Part shown: positions 34,796-42,501 of the stretch, one piece after another | Layout of the letters: each line of letters opens with the position of its first letter | Position numbering within the stretch: position 1 is the first letter of the stretch | Origin: Streptomyces xylophagus | Lineage (GTDB): Bacteria; Actinomycetota; Actinomycetes; Streptomycetales; Streptomycetaceae | Length of the DNA stretch: 64,000 nt | Assembly (NCBI RefSeq): GCF_000716435.1 | Contig: NZ_JNWO01000017.1 | Coordinates: 1-64,000, forward strand | Direction: 5' to 3' | Position numbers and translations under genes: made by a program | The notes under the pieces: model-generated | The model's database searches: none | What the model was told of the DNA's origin: nothing | Seen by the model: the letters and a program-made list of their open reading frames with translations, nothing else

Positions 34796-36070
34796 TCAGG
34801 CGCCGGAGTGGGCCGAGGTCAACTGCTGGGACTCCCCGTAGGGGCCGGAGGGCCGCACGCGCGTGTGCGTCGTCGCCGGGAGCGGCCTCGACGACCGCCA
34901 CAGGCGGACGAAGGAGAGGACGGCTGCAGCTGCCAGCAGACCGTTGCGTACGACCATGAGGGCGCAGCCCGTCCACGTGCTGTGGATGACGTCGGCGTAC
35001 AGGGCGGGGTACTCGACGGTGCTGATCGCGGTCGCCGCCACGATCAACGCGGCCACCGCGCGCTGGGTGGTGTGCCGCGAAGTCAGACAGACGGCGGCCA
35101 GGCCGAGCAGCCAGATCATGTACTGGGGGCTGATGACCCGGCTGGTCACCGTGAACAGCAGGACGGCGCTCAGCGCGGCGTCGTACGGCGTCGCGTCGGT
35201 CCAGCGGCGGGCCCGGATCCGCCACAGCAGCAGGAACCCGAAGGCGACCGCCGTGAGCGCGAGGGAGACGTGGGCGACGGCGGAGACGTACGGTCCCGTG
35301 AACTCCATCGCGCCGTACCGGTAGTGCACCTGGCCCGCCCAGCCGGCGTGGGTCGCCAGGCCGAGGGCCGTGCCGCCGAGTGACTCGATCTGCACGCCCC
35401 TGCCGCCCTGTTGGCGCAAGAAGGCGAAAGGATTGTTGAACAAAACTACGAGGACCATGAGCGACAAGACCCCCGTCACCACCGCCGACGACCACACCGA
35501 CCGCGTCGTCCGCCCCCTCGGCATCCCCAGCAGCACCAGCGCCGGCCACCCCTTCACCAGCGCGCCCAGCGCCGCGAACGCGCCGCACGCACGCGTGGAG
35601 CGCGACAACGTCAACAGGGAGATGACGGCGAACGCCGTGACCTGCACGTCGTAGCGGACGAGTGGGATGTGGAGGAGGAGCGGGAGGCCGCAGATCCAGT
35701 ACGCGGCGCCGCGCAGGCTGTGTCCGGGGCGGGTGCCCGCGCGGGCCAGGGTCACGGTGATCAGCGCGTCGGTGGCGAGGGTGAGGGCGACGAACGCCTG
35801 GAAGTACGTCAGGCCCGGCAGCAGTGCGGGGGCCAGCAGGACGGGGCCGGCGCCCGGCGGGTACTGCCACAGGGGGTCGTGCGCCGGGAACGCGCCGTGC
35901 GAGAGGACGCCGTACCAGTGGTGGTACAGGCGCCACACTTCGCGCGCGACCCCGCCCCTGCCGAGCAGGGGGAGGCTGTTGTACGCGAGGAGGAGCAGCA
36001 TCCCGGCGCGGGTGGCGAGCCAGGCGAGGGTGAGGGCGAGGAGGCGGTGTCTGCGGACGGCGTTCATCAC
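34796..36070 (-). CDS. Polytopic glycosyltransferase, GT87-like
   Basis: A 424-residue integral membrane protein with about ten helices. It resembles the GT87 (polyprenyl-phosphate mannosyl/arabinosyl transferase) family of actinobacteria, with acidic/aromatic first loop residues (YHHWYGVLSHGAFPAHDPLW), VRYDVQV and VSRVISPQYMIWLLGL. It likely transfers sugars from lipid carriers on the outer face. The first codon is GTG (36070), with ATG following at 36067; either may start. It is divergent from the GT39-like gene (89-bp gap), consistent with co-regulation. Confidence 0.85.
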   Translation of the reverse strand: MMNAVRRHRLLALTLAWLATRAGMLLLLAYNSLPLLGRGGVAREVWRLYHHWYGVLSHGAFPAHDPLWQYPPGAGPVLLAPALLPGLTYFQAFVALTLATDALITVTLARAGTRPGHSLRGAAYWICGLPLLLHIPLVRYDVQVTAFAVISLLTLSRSTRACGAFAALGALVKGWPALVLLGMPRGRTTRSVWSSAVVTGVLSLMVLVVLFNNPFAFLRQQGGRGVQIESLGGTALGLATHAGWAGQVHYRYGAMEFTGPYVSAVAHVSLALTAVAFGFLLLWRIRARRWTDATPYDAALSAVLLFTVTSRVISPQYMIWLLGLAAVCLTSRHTTQRAVAALIVAATAISTVEYPALYADVIHSTWTGCALMVVRNGLLAAAAVLSFVRLWRSSRPLPATTHTRVRPSGPYGESQQLTSAHSGA

Positions 36071-36159
36071 AGCGGATCGTAAGCCGGGTGAATGCCGCAG
36101 GAATGCTAATACACCGTCAATCGTCGGTAAGAGCTTGCTAACAGTACAAAATCAGCCAG

Positions 36160-37932
36160 GTGGACAGCCAAGGTGAGGGTAAGAACGGGCGACGGACACG
36201 ACCGATGCGACGGAGGCGTGCGGGGATCGTGGCCGTGGCCGTGCCGGTGGCCGTCATGCTCGCGCTGGGGCTGTGGGGGCTCGACCGCGGCGGCATGTGG
36301 GGCGACGAGGGCGTCACGTTCCTGGTCGGGCGGCGCACGGTGCCGCAGATCTGGCACCTGCTGCACGGCGTCGACGTGGTGCACGGCCTGTACTACCTCC
36401 TCATGCACGCCGTCCTCGCCGTCCACCCGGGTGAGGTGACCCTGCGCCTGCCGTCCGTCCTCGGCGCGGCGGCGACGGCCGGCCTGGTCGCCGCCCTCGG
36501 CGTACGCCTGGCCCGCCCCCGGGTCGGCCTCTGGGCCGGCCTGCTCTACGCGATCACCCCCCTCACCGGCCACTACGCCCAGGAGGGCCGGTCCTACGCC
36601 CTCGTCGCGGCGGGCGTGGCAGGCGCGACGCTGCTCCTGGTGCGGGCGCTCGAAGGACGATCGTGGTGGCCGTACGGCGCCGTCCTCGCCGTGACCTTTC
36701 TGCTGCACGAGTTCGCGGTCCTGGTGCTCTGCGCGCACGCGATCACGCTGGCGACGGCGCGGGTGCCCAGGGCGGTGTGGGCCGGCTGGGGCCGCGCGGC
36801 GGGTGTGGCGGCTGGTGTCCTGCTGCCGCTGGCCTGGGTGTCCCAGCGGCAGTCGGGGCAGGTGGCGTGGCTGCGGGTGCCGGACCGGGACACGACGGAA
36901 CGCCTGGCCCGTGGCTTCCTCGCCGTCACCCCGACCGGGCTGGTCTTCTGGACCTCGGTCCTGCTGATCCTGGTCGGACTCGGCGCCGGACGGCTCACGT
37001 CGGTCGCGCTGCCGCTGCTGGTGGTACCGCCGGCGATCCTGCTGACGGTGTCGCAGTTCCGGCCGCTGTTCCACGAGCGGTATGTGCTGTACGCGCTGGC
37101 GGGGGCGCCGTTGCTGGTGGCGGCGGGGGCGGATCGGTTCATGGAGCTGGCGGGTCGGCTACGGCAGGGTGGCCGCCGTGTGCCGAGCGGTCGTCACGTG
37201 GCCGTCGCCCAAGCGGTGGCCGGGGTCGAAAGACACCCCCAGTTGGTGGGCGCCCTGACCACGAGCGCTCACCGCCCCGGAGCCGACCGTACGACCGGAG
37301 CGGCAAGCCGGCCGCCAGGTCCCCCGCAACCGCCCACCCGCTCGACTCCCGGCTCGCGCCGCTCACCTCACCGCACCCCCCTCGTCACCCTCGCCGGCGT
37401 CCTGGCCGTAGCCGTCCCCTTCCTCCACGGCCTCCCCGCCTACCGCAACGACCGCTCCGCGGCCCACCGCCCCGAGAATCTCGCCGCCGTCTCCGCCTTC
37501 GTAGGGCGTGAGATGCGGCCCGGCGACCCCGTGCTGTTCCTGCCGTCGTTCTGGCGGGTGACGGCGTCGGCGTATCCGGGACCGTTCCGCGGGGTCCGGG
37601 ACCTGGCGCTGGTGGAGTCGGGGGCGAGGTCCGGGACGCTCAGCGGGCGTGAGGTGGGGCCGGGGGAGTTGCGGGAGCGGCTCGCCGGTGTGGACCGGGT
37701 GTGGATCGTCGCGCAGTCGAATCTGCTGCCGTCCCGCTGGGCTCCCGGCGATCCGACCGACCGGGTCAAACTCGACGTCGTGGACGGGGAGTTCGCGCGT
37801 CGGACGGAGTTCGTCAGCGGGCGCGTCAAGCTCGCCCTCTACATCCGCCGCATGCCCCCGCAGCCGGCGTCAGCAGCTGCACCGGTGTCTACGGCTGCTG
37901 CTCCAGCGTCGCCGAGTCCAGCGCGCCCGTGA
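36160..37932 (+). CDS. Polytopic glycosyltransferase, GT39/PMT-like
   Basis: A 590-residue membrane protein of the PMT/ArnT-like superfamily. The catalytic acidic pair is visible in the first external loop (RGGMWGDEGVTFLVGRRT). Eight to ten helices precede a proline/arginine-rich segment near residues 340-405. A final hydrophobic helix and an extracytoplasmic C-terminal domain follow. The donor is probably a polyprenyl-phosphate sugar; the acceptor is unknown. The start is uncertain: GTG 36160, or ATG 36205 which begins MRRRRAGIV just before TM1; neither has a clear ribosome-binding site. Its 3' end overlaps the convergent ohrR by 44 bases. Confidence 0.83.
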   Translation: MDSQGEGKNGRRTRPMRRRRAGIVAVAVPVAVMLALGLWGLDRGGMWGDEGVTFLVGRRTVPQIWHLLHGVDVVHGLYYLLMHAVLAVHPGEVTLRLPSVLGAAATAGLVAALGVRLARPRVGLWAGLLYAITPLTGHYAQEGRSYALVAAGVAGATLLLVRALEGRSWWPYGAVLAVTFLLHEFAVLVLCAHAITLATARVPRAVWAGWGRAAGVAAGVLLPLAWVSQRQSGQVAWLRVPDRDTTERLARGFLAVTPTGLVFWTSVLLILVGLGAGRLTSVALPLLVVPPAILLTVSQFRPLFHERYVLYALAGAPLLVAAGADRFMELAGRLRQGGRRVPSGRHVAVAQAVAGVERHPQLVGALTTSAHRPGADRTTGAASRPPGPPQPPTRSTPGSRRSPHRTPLVTLAGVLAVAVPFLHGLPAYRNDRSAAHRPENLAAVSAFVGREMRPGDPVLFLPSFWRVTASAYPGPFRGVRDLALVESGARSGTLSGREVGPGELRERLAGVDRVWIVAQSNLLPSRWAPGDPTDRVKLDVVDGEFARRTEFVSGRVKLALYIRRMPPQPASAAAPVSTAAAPASPSPARP

Positions 37933-38365
37933 GTTCGTCGAGGCGTTCGCGCAGCGCGCGGATCTCGTCGATGTCGAAACCGGTCGCGCCCATGATGCGA
38001 CGCGGTACCTGAAGGGCGCGTTCGCGCAGGGCGACGCCCTCGTCGGTGAGCCGTACCTCCACCGAGCGTTCGTCGCGGGCGCTGCGCTCGCGCCGTACCA
38101 GACCCGCCGTCTCCAGCCGCTTGAGCAGCGGGGACAGGGTGCCGGAGTCGAGCCGCAGGTGTTCGCCCAGCTTCTTGACGGGCAGTTCGCCGTGCTCCCA
38201 CAGCACCAGCATCACCAGGTACTGGGGATACGTGAGTCCGAGATCCTTGAGGATCACGCGGTAGACGCCGCCGAAGGCGCGCGACGCGGCGTTCAGCGAG
38301 AAGCAGATCTGCTGGTCGAGGCGGAGCCAGTCGGTGGTGGGAGCGGCGGCGGGAGTGGTGGTCAT
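37889..38365 (-). CDS. ohrR: Organic-peroxide sensing MarR-family repressor
   Basis: A 158-residue OhrR. The redox-sensing N-terminal Cys (C21 in [16 protein letters not shown]) and the MarR winged helix ([20 protein letters not shown], then [14 protein letters not shown]) are plain. It represses ohr until oxidised by organic hydroperoxides. ATG 38365 is chosen; the longer frame to 38392 adds nine residues that overlap the operator side. It is divergent from ohr, with a palindromic operator candidate in the 130-bp gap. Confidence 0.93.
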   Translation of the reverse strand: MTTTPAAAPTTDWLRLDQQICFSLNAASRAFGGVYRVILKDLGLTYPQYLVMLVLWEHGELPVKKLGEHLRLDSGTLSPLLKRLETAGLVRRERSARDERSVEVRLTDEGVALRERALQVPRRIMGATGFDIDEIRALRERLDELTGALDSATLEQQP

Positions 38366-38403
38366 GTCTCCAGGATAGCGCGAGCGGGCCATTTAGTTGT
38401 GTG

Positions 38404-38414
38404 CAATTTAATTG
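38404..38414. promoter_or_regulatory. OhrR operator candidate
   Basis: CAATTTAATTG is an 11-bp palindrome between ohrR and ohr. It lies within a longer AT-rich stretch containing two TTGTGTGC direct repeats (38396-38403 and 38412-38419). OhrR operators in other bacteria are built on AATT-type inverted repeats (TACAATT...AATTGTA). Confidence 0.65.
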
Positions 38415-38495
38415 TGTGCTCTACTGGTCGTCGTGAGGCGGTCCGGACACCCGGACCGGCCACCCCCGTAAAGACTTCCGAGAGGGATGGTTTCC

Positions 38496-38909
38496 ATGGA
38501 CGCGATCTACACCGCCGTAGCCACCGCCACCCACGGCCGTGACGGCCGCGCGGTCAGCAACGACGGCAAGATCGACCTTCAGCTCGGCATTCCGGTCGAG
38601 ATGGGCGGCAACGGCCAGGGCACCAACCCTGAGCAGCTGTTCGCCGCCGGTTACGCCGCCTGTTTCGGCAGCGCCCTCGGCCTCGTGGGCCGGCAGGCCA
38701 AGGTCGACGTGACCGACGCCGCCGTGACCGCCGAGGTGGGCATCGGCAAGCAGGGCGAGGGCTTCGGCCTCAAGGTGACCCTGCGCGTCGAACTCCCCGA
38801 CACCGTGGACGAGGCGACCGGCCGCAAGCTGGTCGAGACCGCCCACCAGGTCTGCCCCTACTCCAACGCCACCCGCGGCAACATCGAGGTCGACCTCGTC
38901 ATCGAGTAG
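38496..38909 (+). CDS. ohr: Organic hydroperoxide resistance protein Ohr (OsmC family)
   Basis: A 137-residue Ohr, a thiol peroxidase that reduces fatty-acid and other organic hydroperoxides. Both redox cysteines are present: C56 in GYAACFGSAL and C120 in HQVCPYSNATRGN. An ATG at 38487 is also in frame, but it overlaps GAGAGGG; the ATG at 38496 sits at proper spacing from that site and begins MDAIYTAVATATHGRDGRAV, as usual. Divergent ohrR is its regulator. The pair is embedded in wall-polymer genes without obvious functional link. Confidence 0.95.
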   Translation: MDAIYTAVATATHGRDGRAVSNDGKIDLQLGIPVEMGGNGQGTNPEQLFAAGYAACFGSALGLVGRQAKVDVTDAAVTAEVGIGKQGEGFGLKVTLRVELPDTVDEATGRKLVETAHQVCPYSNATRGNIEVDLVIE

Positions 38910-38982
38910 TCCCTACGACGCACAAGACCCCGGCGACGAGTGCTGATCACCTCGTCGCCGGGGTCGTCGGCGTGGTCCCGCT

Positions 38983-40275
38983 TCACCCCATCGAGTGAGC
39001 CTGCTCCCCGAGCCCCTGCCCTTGAGCCTGGACAGGCACCGGCACGACCGCCTTCCCCCGCACCACGCTCTCCAGCAACAAGGGCACCCCCACCACCGGC
39101 AACAGCCACACCAGCACGATCAGCCGCCCGCCCCACACGCTGATGTCCGGATGCGCGGCCTGCGTGAGAATCCCCGTGAACGCGGTCCCGATAAGGAACA
39201 CCCCGAACGCCGGCCGCCGCAGCGCACCCCACACACCGGCGCCCAGCGCCGCCGCCAGCACCGGCTGCCACAGCTGCTGCCGCGTCCACTCCAGCCAGAA
39301 GTTCGCCTCCAGGTGCAGGAATTCGGGCCACAGGCGGGTGCGGTCGGGGCGGGCGTAGTGATCGGTGAGCAGGTCCTGAAGGCTGTCGGTCTGGGACGGA
39401 TAGTGCAGCGCGCTCGCCAGAACCAGCGTGCCCAGCGCGGCAGTTGCGCCCAATGCGGCGACCGTCACCAACGCGCGCCCCGGAGCCCGCCCGCGCCGCC
39501 ACCGTCCTACGGCGACCAGCGCGCCCGCGCCGGCCAGGCACAGCCCGAGGAACAGGGACTGCGAGTGCTTGACCGTGAAGAGAAGCAGCAGGGAACCGCC
39601 GACGAGGGCGAGCCCGGCACGCGTACGGCGCCCCTTCAGCACCAGCGCGCTACCCCACAGCGCCGCCAGCGTCAGGGCCGTCATCAGCCCCTCGGTCATC
39701 GGCCGCATCGCGGTCGTCCCGCACGGCAGCACGTAGTAGAGGGCCTGCCCGGTCAGCGCGAGCGGCACCGACACGGACAGCGTGCGCAGGATCAGGAAGA
39801 CGAGGATCCCGCCCGCGACCGTGAGGACGACACTCGACGTCCACAGCCCCCAGACCGGACCGAGCGCCGTGACGAACGGCACGAGGAACACCGGGTATCC
39901 GGGCCGCACTTCGAAGATCCGCATGAACCGCTCCGAGGTGAACGGCGTGATGAACCCGTCCGTCTGCCCGGCCCGCAGCCGCGCGTCCACCCCTCGCCAC
40001 TCCGCGTCCCGGCACTTCTTCGCGACCCGCGCGGCGGGGTCCTTGCCGTGGAAGTTCAGCGGGTTCACGCTCTGGTCGCGCCGTGCCGTCGCGCCCTGGC
40101 TCGCGCAGCTGTAGTCGATGGCGACGGTCGCGGCCTCGCGCTCGCTCGCGCCGCGCAGACTCAGCGCGTACGACAGGTAGTTCTTGGTGTCGGGGGTGGC
40201 CCGGCCGGTGACATTGGCGAGTTGGAGCACCGCGAACACGGCGGCCAGCACCAGCACCCAGGTGCGCGGCCTCAT
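38983..40275 (-). CDS. Polytopic membrane protein, glycosyltransferase-like
   Basis: A 430-residue protein with an N-terminal helix, a large external loop of about 100 residues with several Cys (YSCASQGATARRD, then KKCRDAEW), and about ten further helices (including VLTVAGGILVFLILRTLSV). The general build matches lipid-sugar-dependent GT-C glycosyltransferases, but no clear catalytic DE/DD pair can be named. Its ATG overlaps the stop of the first TagF-fusion gene (ATGA), so it is the last gene of that operon and presumably modifies the same polymer. Confidence 0.75.
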   Translation of the reverse strand: MRPRTWVLVLAAVFAVLQLANVTGRATPDTKNYLSYALSLRGASEREAATVAIDYSCASQGATARRDQSVNPLNFHGKDPAARVAKKCRDAEWRGVDARLRAGQTDGFITPFTSERFMRIFEVRPGYPVFLVPFVTALGPVWGLWTSSVVLTVAGGILVFLILRTLSVSVPLALTGQALYYVLPCGTTAMRPMTEGLMTALTLAALWGSALVLKGRRTRAGLALVGGSLLLLFTVKHSQSLFLGLCLAGAGALVAVGRWRRGRAPGRALVTVAALGATAALGTLVLASALHYPSQTDSLQDLLTDHYARPDRTRLWPEFLHLEANFWLEWTRQQLWQPVLAAALGAGVWGALRRPAFGVFLIGTAFTGILTQAAHPDISVWGGRLIVLVWLLPVVGVPLLLESVVRGKAVVPVPVQAQGQGLGEQAHSMG

Positions 40276-42494
40276 GAGGACGCCAACTGGTCGTGACCGG
40301 CGGCGGGGGAGGGGACCCGAGCAGCGGAGGCCTGCTCCGGCAGCCAGTTCTCCTCGCCCAGCAGCAGCGTCCGTACGACCCTCTCGGCGGCCCGCCCGTC
40401 GTCGAACTCGCAGTAGAGCGACCGGAATTCGGTCCGTAGCCGCTGCGCGTCCTCGTCTCGCCAGGCGCCCGAGGCGAACAGCCACGCCAACTCCCGGTAG
40501 GAACCCGACACATGGCCCGGAGGCGCGGCGGTGACGTCGAAGTAGGTGCCCCTGCTGGCCGCGTACGCCTCCCGGTCGTCGGCGTGGACGACGATCGGCC
40601 GGTCGAGGTTGGCGTAGTCGAACATCAGGGCCGAGTAGTCGGTGACCAGCGCGTCGGACGCCAACATGACGTCCTCGACGGAGGGTTCGTCGGTCGCGTC
40701 GACGAGGACACCTCGCCGGTGCAGGTCCGCGAGGCCGAGCCCGCGCGCCGGGCCGGTGGCGAGGGTGGGATGCAGGCGTACGACGAGGGTGTGGTCCGGG
40801 CCGAGATCCTCGGCGAACCGGGCCAGGTCCAGCCGGTCGACGTGCCCGCGCCTGCTGTACTCGCGGCGGGTCGGCGCGTACAGCACGACCGTGTGCTCGG
40901 CGGGGATGCCGAGCCGTTCCCGAACTGCCGCCCCGGCTCCCGGTGTTGCTCCGACCAGAACGTCATTGCGCGGGCTGCCCGTCCGCACCGACGCGAAGTG
41001 ACACGGATACGCCCGCTCCCACACCAGTTCCGAGTGCCGGTTGGCGACCAGGCTGTAGTCCCAGCGGTCGGCGCGGCGCAGCATCTGCGGCACATCGACG
41101 CCGTAGCGGGCGCCGGGCTTGTCCAGCAGGTCGGCCGCCATGTACTTGAGCGGGGTGCCCTGGTGGGTGTGGATGTGGACGCTGCCGGGGCGCTTGGTGA
41201 GGGTGCCGGGCCAGTTGACGTTGTTCACGAAGTACGTGGCCCGCGCGGTGAGTTGGTGGTAGCGCGGGGTGTTGAGGAGGACGTGCTCGACGTCCGGCGG
41301 CAGCAGCGCGGCCTGTTCCGCGTCCTGCACGACCCACACGCCCCGGAGCTGCGGGGCGATCTCCTTCGCTTTGTAGTACACGGCGCCCGGGTCGCCGAGG
41401 ACCCCGCGATGCGAAAAGGCCGAGTACACAACGAGGTTGGGGTCGAGGGAGCGGCGGGCGTGCAGCGCGGCCCAGCCGCCCTTGACGCGTCCGGCCGCCG
41501 CCTTGCGTGCCTGCAGCGCCCGTCGTTCGACCTGCCGGGCGGCCCGTCCCGCCTGCCGCCGGACCCGGTACTGCGCGTAACCGCCTTCCAGGGCACGGAC
41601 TTCGGCGTCCACCGACGCCCCGGCCGGCTTGTGCTTGGCGAACAGTTCGGCCGTACGGCGGAAGAACTCGGCCTTGTCGGACGGGGGCAGTCGGTCCGGT
41701 TTGCCGAGGATGTCGAGACAGTGCTCGCCCATCTTGCGATGCAGGTAGGGGCGCCAACTCGCCAGCTCCGGGCGGGAGTCGACGAACGCGAAGACCCGCT
41801 CGTACTGGTCGTGGATGTCGAAGTGCTTGCGGCTGGTGGTGGACAGGATGTTGCCCTGCCGCCGCTGCCGGTAGTTGAGGCAGATCCGGTCGAGGGTGGC
41901 GATCCGCTCGGCGCTGAGCAGCACCGGGAACGTCCAGGGCGTGTCCTCGTAGTAGCCCGGCGGGAACTCGAAGGCGTTCTTGTGCACGAACTCTCGGCGG
42001 TACACCTTGTTCCACACGACCATCAACAGGTCGAGGATCTCCGGGTGTTCGGCGACCGTGAAGGTGTCGTCGACCTCCGTCAGGACGTGCGCGAGGACGT
42101 TGCGCCGGGTGCCGCCCCACCAGTAGGTGCGCGCGTAGTCGAAGACCAGCACGTCCGGGTCGCCGCTCGCGTCGAGCCGGTCGGCCATCGCGCGCAGGGC
42201 GCCCGGGGTGAGGGTGTCGTCGCTGTCGAGGAAGAAGAGGAAGTCGCCGGTGGCCAGGGGCATTCCGGCGTTGCGGGCGCGGCCGAGGCCGACGTTCTCC
42301 GGCAGGTGCAGCACCTGTACGCGCGGGTCGCGGGCCGCGTACTCGTCGAGGATCGCGCCGCAGCCGTCCGGCGAGCAGTCGTTCACGGCGATCACCTCGA
42401 TGTCCCGGTAGGACTGCTCCAGGACCGAGTCGAGGCACTCGCGCAGAAAGCCCTGCACCTTGAAGACGGGGACGATGACGCTGAAGCGGGGCAC
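40272..42494 (-). CDS. GT2 glycosyltransferase / CDP-glycerol glycerophosphotransferase fusion, paralogue 1
   Basis: A 740-residue cytoplasmic two-domain enzyme. Residues 1 to about 240 form a GT2 (GT-A) domain (MPRFSVIVPVFKV, FLDSDDTLT with the DxD, and YYEDTPWTFPVL). Residues about 365-700 form a TagF-type domain (YAPTRREYS, then VTDYSALMFDYANLDRPIVV). TagF enzymes polymerise glycerol-phosphate from CDP-glycerol. The usual catalytic-region QHGTPLK is HQGTPLK here: the His of HGT is Gln445 and the preceding Gln is His444. It overlaps the membrane-protein gene downstream by four bases and follows paralogue 2 by seven bases. Confidence 0.9.
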   Translation of the reverse strand: MPRFSVIVPVFKVQGFLRECLDSVLEQSYRDIEVIAVNDCSPDGCGAILDEYAARDPRVQVLHLPENVGLGRARNAGMPLATGDFLFFLDSDDTLTPGALRAMADRLDASGDPDVLVFDYARTYWWGGTRRNVLAHVLTEVDDTFTVAEHPEILDLLMVVWNKVYRREFVHKNAFEFPPGYYEDTPWTFPVLLSAERIATLDRICLNYRQRRQGNILSTTSRKHFDIHDQYERVFAFVDSRPELASWRPYLHRKMGEHCLDILGKPDRLPPSDKAEFFRRTAELFAKHKPAGASVDAEVRALEGGYAQYRVRRQAGRAARQVERRALQARKAAAGRVKGGWAALHARRSLDPNLVVYSAFSHRGVLGDPGAVYYKAKEIAPQLRGVWVVQDAEQAALLPPDVEHVLLNTPRYHQLTARATYFVNNVNWPGTLTKRPGSVHIHTHQGTPLKYMAADLLDKPGARYGVDVPQMLRRADRWDYSLVANRHSELVWERAYPCHFASVRTGSPRNDVLVGATPGAGAAVRERLGIPAEHTVVLYAPTRREYSRRGHVDRLDLARFAEDLGPDHTLVVRLHPTLATGPARGLGLADLHRRGVLVDATDEPSVEDVMLASDALVTDYSALMFDYANLDRPIVVHADDREAYAASRGTYFDVTAAPPGHVSGSYRELAWLFASGAWRDEDAQRLRTEFRSLYCEFDDGRAAERVVRTLLLGEENWLPEQASAARVPSPAAGHDQLASS

Positions 42495-42501
42495 TTCGGG
42501 T

